From an uncultured Collinsella sp. (lineage in GTDB: Bacteria; Actinomycetota; Coriobacteriia; Coriobacteriales; Coriobacteriaceae), in contig CAJKEF010000006.1 of the NCBI GenBank assembly GCA_905198825.1, forward strand, positions 1 through 19,812: DNA of 19,812 nucleotides, in the 5' to 3' direction. Shown here in pieces: positions 12,819-19,812 of this stretch. Within the stretch, counting starts at the first letter, position 1. The number at the start of each line of letters is the position of its first letter. The notes under the pieces were generated by a model. That model saw only the letters and a program-made list of their open reading frames with translations, was not told the DNA's origin and ran no database searches. Both the position numbers and the translations under genes were made by a program.

Positions 12819-13961
12819 GTGGTTAAGGCACTCAAGATCGAGATATTCCTGCTATGCATGATTGTTCTTATCGGGCTTGCCGCGCGAAGTCGTCGCTCCT
12901 TGTTCTCGAGTACACAGCAGCTCTTGTTTAGCATGCTCGGCTATACCTCTGCTGCCTACATTTTCTTCGATATGATCTGGACGCTCTCGGACGGCGTGAG
13001 CACTCCTGTAGGCATCACGGCCAACTGGATTTCCAACGCGGTCTCGTTTTCGCTGTTCGCCATCGCGTGCCTCATTTGGTTTTTCTATTCCGAGACAGTG
13101 CAGGGCTCTCGCCTTTTGACCGCGCGCTATAGGGTTGCGATCGTGACGTTGCCAACCGTATTGGTGGTCGTGCTGGCATTTACCAGCTACTGGACGCACA
13201 TTATGTTCTATATCGATGCGCAGGGCGTATATCGTCGCGGAGCGCTTTATATGATTCAGCCTATCGTGAGCTACTGCTACATCATATATACGTCCTTGCA
13301 TGCCTTTATTCAGGCTCGAAAAGTCGAAAGCCTGCAAACGAAGGCCATTTATCGCACCCTCGCCTTTTTTGTGGTTCCCGCTCTGGTGGGCGGTACCTTC
13401 CAGGTTTTGTTTTCGGTACCGGGCCTTTGTGTCGGTATAACGCTGAGCATCCTGCTGCTCTACATCATCTACCAGGAGCAGCTGATCTCGACCGACCCGT
13501 TGACTGGCCTCAACAATCGCAACCGTTTTGAGACCTATATGCTGTCGCTCTTTTCAAATGTGGGTCAGGCCGAAGATGTATATCTGCTTATGATGGACGC
13601 CGACGGCTTTAAGCAGATTAACGATCGTTATGGACATGTTGAGGGCGATCATGCCCTCCAGGTCATATCTGCTACGCTCAAAGAGGTCTGCTCGGCGTCT
13701 GGTGGCTTTATCGCACGTTATGGCGGCGATGAGTTCGTGGTGCTTCAAAAGGTGACGGCGGAGCAGGACATCATGCGTCTGTGCGCGACAATCAACGACG
13801 AGCTCGCACGCGCCGAGGTTCCGTATTTGTTGCGGATGTCCATCGGCTATGCACGGGTCGGTGACGGTGTCGATACCTGGCAAGACTTACTTCGCGCTGC
13901 CGATGCGGAGCTCTACCGCGTCAAGGCCGAGAAAAAGAAGTCCGGCGTCCAGATACGCTAG
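12819..13961 (+). CDS. Membrane diguanylate cyclase (GGDEF)
   Basis: A 380-residue protein with about seven hydrophobic segments in residues 1-215, followed by a GGDEF domain to the C-terminus. STDPLTGLNNRN opens the domain, DADGFKQINDRYGH carries the metal- and GTP-binding residues, and RYGGDEF has GGDEF at 302-306, so the cyclase site looks intact. The inhibitory RxxD I-site is missing: the matching place, before GGFIARYGGDEF, reads SASG. The product would be c-di-GMP, with the membrane part as sensor. GTG 12819 is chosen because AAGGGA lies 9 nt upstream. TTG 12801 has no ribosome site and would contain that one. No cognate effector is seen in the window. Confidence 0.92.
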   Translation: MVKALKIEIFLLCMIVLIGLAARSRRSLFSSTQQLLFSMLGYTSAAYIFFDMIWTLSDGVSTPVGITANWISNAVSFSLFAIACLIWFFYSETVQGSRLLTARYRVAIVTLPTVLVVVLAFTSYWTHIMFYIDAQGVYRRGALYMIQPIVSYCYIIYTSLHAFIQARKVESLQTKAIYRTLAFFVVPALVGGTFQVLFSVPGLCVGITLSILLLYIIYQEQLISTDPLTGLNNRNRFETYMLSLFSNVGQAEDVYLLMMDADGFKQINDRYGHVEGDHALQVISATLKEVCSASGGFIARYGGDEFVVLQKVTAEQDIMRLCATINDELARAEVPYLLRMSIGYARVGDGVDTWQDLLRAADAELYRVKAEKKKSGVQIR

Positions 13962-14061
13962 AAAAAGGGGCACACGCTTGCGTGCATGGTGGCCCTCGGC
14001 TCTCCGATGTACTCCATTAAACTAAAGTATATGAATCCCCTCTGCTAATAAGGGCAGCTCG

Positions 14062-14997
14062 TTAGACCTTTTTGGGTTTGTTGACGATGATGATGCCGGC
14101 GCAGACCAACAGTAGGGCAACGATGACGGTAACGGGGCTCGTGCCAGCGCCCTCGCCGAGCAGCAGCGCGCTCAGCACCACACCAAAGACGGGGTTCATA
14201 AACCCAAAGACCGAGACGCGGCTGACGGGGTTGACGGCAAGCAGGCGCGACCACAGCGAGTACGCGACTGCGGAGATGAGTGCCATATAGATGATGAGTG
14301 CGATGGCGGGAGCAATCGCCGTGGGGGAGAGCGCACCGCCCATCAAAAAGCCGATGGCGGTAAGGACCAAGCCACCGACTAAAAACTGCCAGCCGGCGAG
14401 CAAGACGCCGTCATGCTCGTGCGAGAAGATGCCAATCAGGCAGGTCGAAAGGGCACCCGCGACGGTGGAGGCTAGGATAAAGCCCTCGCCGTCGAGCGTA
14501 AAGCCAAAGGTGCCGTCCGCGCCCGAAAGGTTGACGAGCGCGACGCCGGCAAAGCCCAGCATACAGCCAAGCACCTTAGCCGTATCGAGCTTCTCAGTGC
14601 GAAACGCCAGGGCGGCAAAGAGGATGGCTAGGAAGTTAGCGCTGGCCTCGATGATTGAGCTCGACATGGCACTGGCGCGCGAGAGTCCCAGGTAGAAAAA
14701 GAAGTACTGCCCGATAGTCTGGAAGAGCGACAAGACAAAGATGGGCTTGATGTCGCGAGCCTGTGGAACGAGTGGACGGCGTTGGGCCGCGCTCATCCCA
14801 ACGATAACCAGGGCGCCGGCAAGCGTAAAGCGCAAACCTGCGAAGAGCAGCTGCGAGGCGCCGTCGTGCGAGGGAATGCCAAAGAGGCCGTAGCCGATCT
14901 TGATGCAGGGGAAAGCCGATCCCCAGAGCGCGCAGCAGACGAGGCAGCCCAGGACGAGTCCGGGCAGGGTGGCGAGATACGGCTTGCGGCTTTCCAT
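14062..14997 (-). CDS. EamA/DMT family transporter
   Basis: A 311-residue membrane protein with ten predicted helices as two EamA repeats. The first has CCALWGSAFPCIKIGY and the loop ending FFFYLGLSRASAMSSSIIEA, with the usual helix-4/5 pattern. The second has YMALISAVAYSLWSRLLAVN and NPVFGVVLSALLLGEG. It belongs to the drug/metabolite superfamily; substrates range from amino acids to purines, and the sequence does not tell. ATG 14997 follows AGGAAGGA by 5 nt. A start 27 bases earlier is unlikely. It lies just 25 bases after the purL terminator, with no room for a full promoter between them, so it probably depends on read-through or a promoter inside the end of purL. Confidence 0.9.
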   Translation of the reverse strand: MESRKPYLATLPGLVLGCLVCCALWGSAFPCIKIGYGLFGIPSHDGASQLLFAGLRFTLAGALVIVGMSAAQRRPLVPQARDIKPIFVLSLFQTIGQYFFFYLGLSRASAMSSSIIEASANFLAILFAALAFRTEKLDTAKVLGCMLGFAGVALVNLSGADGTFGFTLDGEGFILASTVAGALSTCLIGIFSHEHDGVLLAGWQFLVGGLVLTAIGFLMGGALSPTAIAPAIALIIYMALISAVAYSLWSRLLAVNPVSRVSVFGFMNPVFGVVLSALLLGEGAGTSPVTVIVALLLVCAGIIIVNKPKKV

Positions 14998-15021
14998 GAT
15001 GTCCTTCCTACATGCGTGAAG

Positions 15022-15059
15022 CAAAAAAGAACCCGCCGCCGGGCGTGCCGGTGGCGGGT
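15022..15059 (-). terminator. Intrinsic terminator of purL
   Basis: On the minus strand a 12-bp stem (arms 15031-15042 and 15048-15059, one G-U, 5-base loop) is followed by TTCTTTTTT. It begins about 38 bases after the purL stop and is the only clear intrinsic terminator in the window. Confidence 0.88.
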
Positions 15060-15096
15060 GTTGTTACCCGAGGGGATTGTACCCGATGGGAAAGCT

Positions 15097-18000
15097 TTAA
15101 GCGAAGTAGGCTACGCCGCTCTCAAAGATCGGCATGAACTTATCGCCGGGGACATGCTCGGGCACGTTGCGGTACAGGTTGTCGCCACGACGCTCGGCAT
15201 GGCCCATCTTGCCCAGGACGCGGCCGTCAGGGCTCGTGATGCCCTCGATGGCGAGTGCGGAGCCGTTGGGGTTGACGGAAAGGTCCATGCTGGGCTTGCC
15301 GTCCTCGCCCACGTACTGCGTGGCGACCTGGCCGTTTGCAATCAGCTGGGCGAGCACTTCGTCATTGGCGACAAAGCGGCCCTCGCCGTGGCTGATGGCG
15401 ACGGTGTAGGGGTCGTCCAGGCTGCACTGCGACAGCCACGGGGACAGGTTGGACGAGATACGGGTGCGCACCAGACGGCTCTGATGGCGACCGATGGTGT
15501 TGAACGTCAGCGTGGGCGCATCGGGCGTGGCGTCGACGATGTCGCCGTAGGGCACCAGACCGAGCTTGATCAGGGCCTGGAAGCCGTTGCAGATGCCCAG
15601 CATCAGGCCGTCGCGGGCCTTGAGCAGGTCGCGGACTGCCTCGGTGACCTCGGGAGCGCGGAAGAACGCCGTGATGAACTTGGCGGAGCCATCGGGCTCG
15701 TCGCCGCCCGAGAAGCCGCCGGGGATCATGACGATCTGGCTTGCACGGATGCGGCGGGCAAGCTCGTGGGTGCTCTCGGCGACGGCCTCGGGCGTGAGGT
15801 TGTTGATCACGAAGGTGTCGGCCTCGGCGCCGGCGGCGCGGAAAGCGCGGGCGCTATCGTACTCGCAGTTGTTGCCGGGGAACACGGGGATTACCACGCG
15901 CGGGCGGGCGATCTTGGCGCCGCCGTACACGTGGATATCCTTGGCACGGAAGTCGATGGTCTCGACCTCGGCGGTCTCGCCGGCGCTGCGGTAGGCAAAG
16001 ACGCCCTCGATGCCGCTCTCCCAGGCCTCCTGGAGCTCGGAGAGCTCGATGACCTCGGAGCCGGTATCGATGACATAGCCCTCGACGGTGGTGCCCAGGG
16101 GCTCGACGACAACGCCGTCGACGACCTCGGGCAGCTCGGCATCCTCGGCGAGCTCGACGATAAAGCTGCCGTAGAGCGGGGTGAAGAGGCTCTCCACGTC
16201 CACATCCTCGGCAAGCTCGATACCGATCTGGTTGCCGACGCACATCTTAAAGAGGCTCTCGGCGCCGCAGCCGTAGCCGGGCGTGGAGACGGCCAGGGCG
16301 TCGCCAGTGGCGGTGAGCGCCTCGACGGCGTCAAACGCGGCGAGCAACTGCTGGGCGTCGGGACGGTAGTCCTCGCCATAGGTGGCGGGGGCGATGCGGA
16401 CGACGCGGTGCGTAAGGCCCTTGAACTCGGGGGAGACGGCGCGGGCCGCCTTGCCCACGGCGACAGCGAAGCTGATCAGGGTCGGCGGAACGTTGAGCTC
16501 GCCGGCCTCGTCCTCAAACGAACCGCTCATGGAGTCCTTGCCGCCGATGGCGCCGGCACCCAGGTCGACCTGGGCCATAAGGGCGCCCAGGACGGCTGCC
16601 ATGGGCTTGCCCCAGCGCTCGGCCTCGGTGCGCAGACGCTCGAAGTACTCCTGGAAGGAGAGGTAAGCGCGCTTGTGCTCAAAGCCTGCGGCCACGAGCT
16701 TGGCGATGGACTCGACCACGGACAGGTAGGCGCCCGCAAACTGGTCGGCTTCCATCAGATAGGGGTTGAAGCCCCATGCCATGGCACTCGCCGTGGTGGT
16801 CTCGCCGCCCACGGGGAACTTGGCGACCATGGCCGAGCTGGGGGTGAGCTGCGTCTTGCCGCCAAAGGGCATGAGCACGGTCGCGGCGCCGATGGTGGAG
16901 TCGAAGCGCTCGGAAAGGCCCTTGTTGGAAGCGACGTTGAGGTCGGTGACGAGCGAGGTCATGCGCTCGGCAAGCGTGGTGCCGGCCCAGCTGGGCTGCC
17001 ACACGCTGCGGGCGCAGACGTGGGCGACCTGGTGCTTGGGCGCACCGTTGGAATTGAGGAACTCGCGGGACAGATCGACGATGGCGACGCCGTTCCATGC
17101 CATGCGCATGCGCGGCTCGGCGGTAACCTCGGCGATGACGGTTGCCTCCAGGTTCTCCTCGGCGGCGTAGCCCATGAACTCCTCGACGTCACCGTCGGCG
17201 ACGGCGCAGGCCATGCGCTCCTGGGACTCAGAGATAGCGAGCTCGGTGCCGTCCAAGCCGTCGTACTTCTTGGTCACGGTATCAAGGTCGACATACAGGC
17301 CATCGGCAAGCTCGCCCACGGCGACCGAGACGCCGCCGGCGCCAAAGTCGTTGCAGCGCTTGATCAGACGGCAGGCATCGCCGCGGCGGAACAGACGCTG
17401 CAGCTTGCGCTCGACCGGGGCGTTGCCCTTCTGGACTTCGGCACCCGAGGTCTCGATTGACTCGGTGTTCTGGGTCTTGGAGGAGCCGGTGGCGCCACCG
17501 ATGCCGTCACGGCCGGTGCGGCCACCCAGCAGGATGATCTTGTCGGTGGGGGCGGGGCACTCGCGACGAACGTGGTTTGCCGGGGTAGCGCCCACGACGG
17601 CGCCAACCTCCATGCGCTTGGCCACGTAACCGGGGTGATAGAGCTCGTTTACCTGGCCGGTGGCAAGACCGATCTGGTTGCCGTAGCTGGAGTAGCCGGC
17701 GGCAGCAGTGGTCACGAGTTTGCGCTGCGGCAGCTTGCCCTCGAGCGTCTCGGAAACCGGGACGGTGGGGTCGCCGGCGCCGGTGACGCGCATGGCCTGG
17801 TACACATAGCTGCGGCCCGAGAGCGGGTCGCGGATGGCGCCGCCCACGCAGGTGGCGGCACCGCCGAAGGGCTCGATCTCGGTCGGGTGGTTATGGGTCT
17901 CGTTCTTAAAGAGGAACAGCCAGTCCTGGTCCTCGCCATCGACATCGACCTTTACCTTGACGGTGCAGGCGTTGATCTCCTCGGACTCATCGACATCGGT

Positions 18001-18843
18001 CATGACGCCGGTCTTCTTGAGGTACTTGGCGCCGATGGTGCCCATGTCCATGAGGCAGACGGGCTTGGCGTCGCGGCCGAGCTCGTGGCGCATCTCCATG
18101 TAGCGGTCGAAGGCCTGCTGCACCACGGCGTCGTCGATCGTCACGTCATCCAGGACGGTGCCGAAGGTGGTGTGGCGGCAGTGGTCGGACCAATAGGTGT
18201 CGATCACGCGGATCTCGGTGATGGTGGGGTCGCGATCCTCATCGCGGAAGTACTGCTGGCAGAAGGCAATGTCCGCCTCGTCCATAGCAAGGCCGCGATC
18301 GGCGATAAAGGCGGCAAGGCCGGCCTCGTCGAGCTCGCGGAAGCCGTCGAGCACCTCGACGGGTTGGGGCTCGGGCGTCTCCATGTACAGCGTCTCGGGC
18401 AAGTCGAGCGAGGCGATGCGCGCCTCGACGGGGTTCACCACGTAGTGCTTGATGGCCTTGATGGCGGCCTCGTCCAGAGCGCCCGAGATCATATAGACCT
18501 TGGCGGAGCGCACGGCGGGGCGCTCGCCCTGGCTGATGAGCTGCACGCACTCGCTGGCGGAGTCGGCGCGCTGGTCAAACTGGCCAGGCAGGAATTCGAC
18601 GGCAAAGACGGCGCCATCGCTTGCGGGGAGCTCGTCGTAGGTCACATCGACCTGGGGCTCGCTAAAGACGGTCGGCACGCAGGAGCGGAAAAGCTCCTCG
18701 TCGATGCCCTCGACGTCGTAGCGGTTGATGATCCTCAGGGCCTCGATGCCCTTGATGCCGAGAATCTCGGTCAGCTCGCCCTTGAGCTGCTGAGCCTCGA
18801 CGTCGAACCCGGGTTTCTTCTCCACGTAGATACGAGAGACCAT
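15097..18843 (-). CDS. purL: Phosphoribosylformylglycinamidine synthase, one-chain form
   Basis: A 1,248-residue enzyme of purine synthesis that turns FGAR into FGAM with ATP and glutamine. The N-terminal domain starts VSRIYVEKKPGFDVEAQQLK, like the long clostridial/Coriobacteria class. The central synthase has YWSDHCRHTTFGT, FKNETHNHPTEIEPFGGAAT, GKDSMSGSF and GGRTGRDGIGGATGSS. The C-terminal glutaminase has PVFPGNNCEYDSARAFRAAG, nucleophile C1085 in GICNGFQ, and H1215 and E1217 in GHAERR, so all catalytic residues are present. The single chain replaces the PurL-PurQ-PurS set. The start at ATG 18843 has AGGAA and AGGAAGG upstream. A start at 18951 would add 36 residues unlike the family. It is alone, with its own terminator. 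I see no purine riboswitch in the 100-base leader. Confidence 0.96.
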   Translation of the reverse strand: MVSRIYVEKKPGFDVEAQQLKGELTEILGIKGIEALRIINRYDVEGIDEELFRSCVPTVFSEPQVDVTYDELPASDGAVFAVEFLPGQFDQRADSASECVQLISQGERPAVRSAKVYMISGALDEAAIKAIKHYVVNPVEARIASLDLPETLYMETPEPQPVEVLDGFRELDEAGLAAFIADRGLAMDEADIAFCQQYFRDEDRDPTITEIRVIDTYWSDHCRHTTFGTVLDDVTIDDAVVQQAFDRYMEMRHELGRDAKPVCLMDMGTIGAKYLKKTGVMTDVDESEEINACTVKVKVDVDGEDQDWLFLFKNETHNHPTEIEPFGGAATCVGGAIRDPLSGRSYVYQAMRVTGAGDPTVPVSETLEGKLPQRKLVTTAAAGYSSYGNQIGLATGQVNELYHPGYVAKRMEVGAVVGATPANHVRRECPAPTDKIILLGGRTGRDGIGGATGSSKTQNTESIETSGAEVQKGNAPVERKLQRLFRRGDACRLIKRCNDFGAGGVSVAVGELADGLYVDLDTVTKKYDGLDGTELAISESQERMACAVADGDVEEFMGYAAEENLEATVIAEVTAEPRMRMAWNGVAIVDLSREFLNSNGAPKHQVAHVCARSVWQPSWAGTTLAERMTSLVTDLNVASNKGLSERFDSTIGAATVLMPFGGKTQLTPSSAMVAKFPVGGETTTASAMAWGFNPYLMEADQFAGAYLSVVESIAKLVAAGFEHKRAYLSFQEYFERLRTEAERWGKPMAAVLGALMAQVDLGAGAIGGKDSMSGSFEDEAGELNVPPTLISFAVAVGKAARAVSPEFKGLTHRVVRIAPATYGEDYRPDAQQLLAAFDAVEALTATGDALAVSTPGYGCGAESLFKMCVGNQIGIELAEDVDVESLFTPLYGSFIVELAEDAELPEVVDGVVVEPLGTTVEGYVIDTGSEVIELSELQEAWESGIEGVFAYRSAGETAEVETIDFRAKDIHVYGGAKIARPRVVIPVFPGNNCEYDSARAFRAAGAEADTFVINNLTPEAVAESTHELARRIRASQIVMIPGGFSGGDEPDGSAKFITAFFRAPEVTEAVRDLLKARDGLMLGICNGFQALIKLGLVPYGDIVDATPDAPTLTFNTIGRHQSRLVRTRISSNLSPWLSQCSLDDPYTVAISHGEGRFVANDEVLAQLIANGQVATQYVGEDGKPSMDLSVNPNGSALAIEGITSPDGRVLGKMGHAERRGDNLYRNVPEHVPGDKFMPIFESGVAYFA

Positions 18844-18936
18844 TGGTTCCTGCCTTCCTGATCGGTTGGGCGTACGGTACGGTATGCGGCAGCGGTCGGT
18901 TTGCGGGGTCTGCCCTGCGGTCGCCTTGAGCCACAT

Positions 18937-18958
18937 GTTTGTAAACCTCACTATGATA
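18937..18958 (-). promoter_or_regulatory. Possible purL -10 and adjacent inverted repeat
   Basis: The minus strand has TATCAT at 18958-18953, giving a start near 18946 and a leader of about 100 nt. GTTTGTAAAC (18937-18946), an inverted repeat with 4-base arms, sits at that start point and may bind a regulator. No -35 is convincing. Confidence 0.3.
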
Positions 18959-18991
18959 CGACAGCTCGCGGCGCGTTGAGGACGGCGAGGG

Positions 18992-19000
18992 TGCTACAGT
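18992..19000 (+). promoter_or_regulatory. Extended -10 element for the antiporter gene
   Basis: TGCTACAGT, 27 bases before the ATG. The predicted start near 19007 leaves a leader of about 21 nt that still contains the GAGAAAGG ribosome site. Confidence 0.45.
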
Positions 19001-19027
19001 GATGCGCAAACAAGAGAAAGGCATCAC

Positions 19028-19812
19028 ATGGCATTCGTTTCACTCGCCATCATCGCGCTCGTGGCCTTTGCAAGCCCCTTCATCGCCTCGGCGATTCCCG
19101 GAAAGCCCGTTCCCGAAACGGTCTTTTTGCTCGTGTTCGGCGCGGTGCTGGGACCCCATATGCTCGGCGTCATCCATGTAGATGCCGAGGTCTCGCTCGT
19201 GTCAGAGCTCGGTCTGGCATTTTTGTTCTTGCTTGCCGGCTTTGAGATCGATCCCAAGAACATCACGGGCGTCGAGGGCCGCTACGGTATGGCCACGTGG
19301 GCTGTCACATTTTGTATCGCCTGGCTTGCCGTGCGCTTTACCCCGTGGTTCTCGGTCAGCCATTTCGACGGTATCGCCGTGACGCTTGCCCTCACTTCTA
19401 CGGCGCTCGGTACGCTCGTGCCCATCATGCGTGAGCGCTCGCTCACTGGCACGCGTGTGGGCGACTCGATTCTCGCGTATGGCACTTGGGGCGAGCTCGG
19501 TCCCGTGCTCGCCATGTCGGTGCTGCTGTCTGCCCGCACCGGCATCCAAACGCTTGTAATCCTTGGGTTGTTTGCGGTGGTCTGCGTGTTGCTGGCCGTG
19601 GTCCCAAGCCGCTCCAAGCGCGTCGGCAGCCGCTTCTTTGCGTTTGTCGAGGAACGCGCCGATACCACGTCGCAGACCTTCGTGCGCCTGACGGTGCTCA
19701 TCCTGGTCACGCTCGTGGCATTCTCCGCCGTCTTTGACCTCGACATCGTGTTGGGTTCTTTTGCCGCCGGCTTTGTCCTGCGCTATATCATCCCCGAGGG
19801 CAACCATACGCT
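19028..19812 (+). CDS. Cation:proton antiporter (CPA2 family), C-terminus outside window
   Basis: The frame is open from ATG 19028 to the window's end (261 codons and two bases seen). GAGAAAGG lies 5 nt upstream. The chain is a multi-helix membrane protein with CPA2 signatures: PETVFLLVFGAVLGPHMLG, then ELGLAFLFLLAGFEID, LALTSTALGTLVPIMRERSL and the last stretch LVAFSAVFDLDIVLGSFAAG. Family members exchange Na+ or K+ for protons across the inner membrane. The remaining helices, and any cytosolic regulatory domain (RCK/TrkA_N, as in Kef), would lie to the right of the window, so KefB-like and simple Na+/H+ exchangers cannot be told apart. It is divergent from purL. Confidence 0.9.
   Translation, partial: MAFVSLAIIALVAFASPFIASAIPGKPVPETVFLLVFGAVLGPHMLGVIHVDAEVSLVSELGLAFLFLLAGFEIDPKNITGVEGRYGMATWAVTFCIAWLAVRFTPWFSVSHFDGIAVTLALTSTALGTLVPIMRERSLTGTRVGDSILAYGTWGELGPVLAMSVLLSARTGIQTLVILGLFAVVCVLLAVVPSRSKRVGSRFFAFVEERADTTSQTFVRLTVLILVTLVAFSAVFDLDIVLGSFAAGFVLRYIIPEGNHT

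Noticed and set aside
12806..12880. tRNA-like start GGATGGCGTCTAGTGGTTAA
   Set aside because: It resembles a tRNA D-arm, but no GTTCRANNC T-loop or acceptor partner follows within 75 bases. It overlaps the GGDEF ribosome site and start.
13962..14061. Terminators between the GGDEF gene and the convergent transporter
   Set aside because: Only weak stems are seen (GGG..CCC with a mismatch near 13976-14000, and CCCT/AGGG near 14038-14055) and no T-tracts, so I do not call either.
14782..17460. An 892-codon plus-strand open frame, and another at 17572-18861, opposite purL
   Set aside because: They are mirror frames of purL. Composition is low in complexity (Gly, Asp, Ala, Leu, Val rich), there is no ribosome site, and purL on the other strand matches its family throughout.
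18844..18951. Purine or other riboswitch in the purL leader
   Set aside because: No known purine aptamer core was recognised. The region shows only GTAC-type short repeats and a small inverted repeat.

Overview
The window looks like chromosomal DNA of a gut actinobacterium of the class Coriobacteriia, most likely Collinsella. This is inferred from high G+C, dense gene packing, strong GGAGG-type ribosome binding sites, and the gene set: a one-chain PurL of about 1,250 residues, an Etf-linked lactate dehydrogenase, AzlCD and KdgT. No database search was possible. I see no insertion sequence, prophage, CRISPR array, tRNA or rRNA.

Layout. (1) 1-1434, minus: a TerB_N/TerB_C protein cut by the window's left edge. 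(2) 1523-2239, minus: a DUF554 membrane protein. (3) 2358-5543, minus: a tight five-gene operon. It encodes a small cytoplasmic protein, a membrane-tethered extracellular protein, a WxL-like secreted protein, a tiny protein with a sortase-like sorting signal (LAQTS), and a cysteine-rich secreted protein. It reads as an uncharacterised cell-surface structure and is the most novel part of the window. (4) 5889-9514, plus: an FAD-linked lactate dehydrogenase followed by EtfB and a ferredoxin-fused EtfA, the layout of an electron-confurcating lactate dehydrogenase. (5) 9511-10323, minus: an HD-domain hydrolase, tail to tail with etfA and sharing a CTAG. (6) 10461-11466, plus: AzlC/AzlD amino-acid exporter. 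(7) 11609-12631, plus: a KdgT permease. (8) 12819-13961, plus: a membrane GGDEF diguanylate cyclase with a structured leader. (9) 14062-14997, minus: an EamA/DMT transporter. (10) 15097-18843, minus: purL with a strong terminator. (11) 19028-19812, plus: a CPA2-type cation:proton antiporter cut by the right edge.

Functional links are local. The lct genes form one electron-transfer complex, AzlC and AzlD form one exporter, and the surface operon is probably co-expressed and co-assembled. The remaining genes are single units. Four units (TerB, DUF554, GGDEF, antiporter) start behind near-identical extended -10 elements of the form TGCTAYRNT, which suggests a common housekeeping promoter style.

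Many long open frames lie opposite real genes, a high-G+C effect, especially across purL, and were discarded. Two real edge genes, TerB and the antiporter, run off the window, so they can be missed by ORF lists that require both ends.
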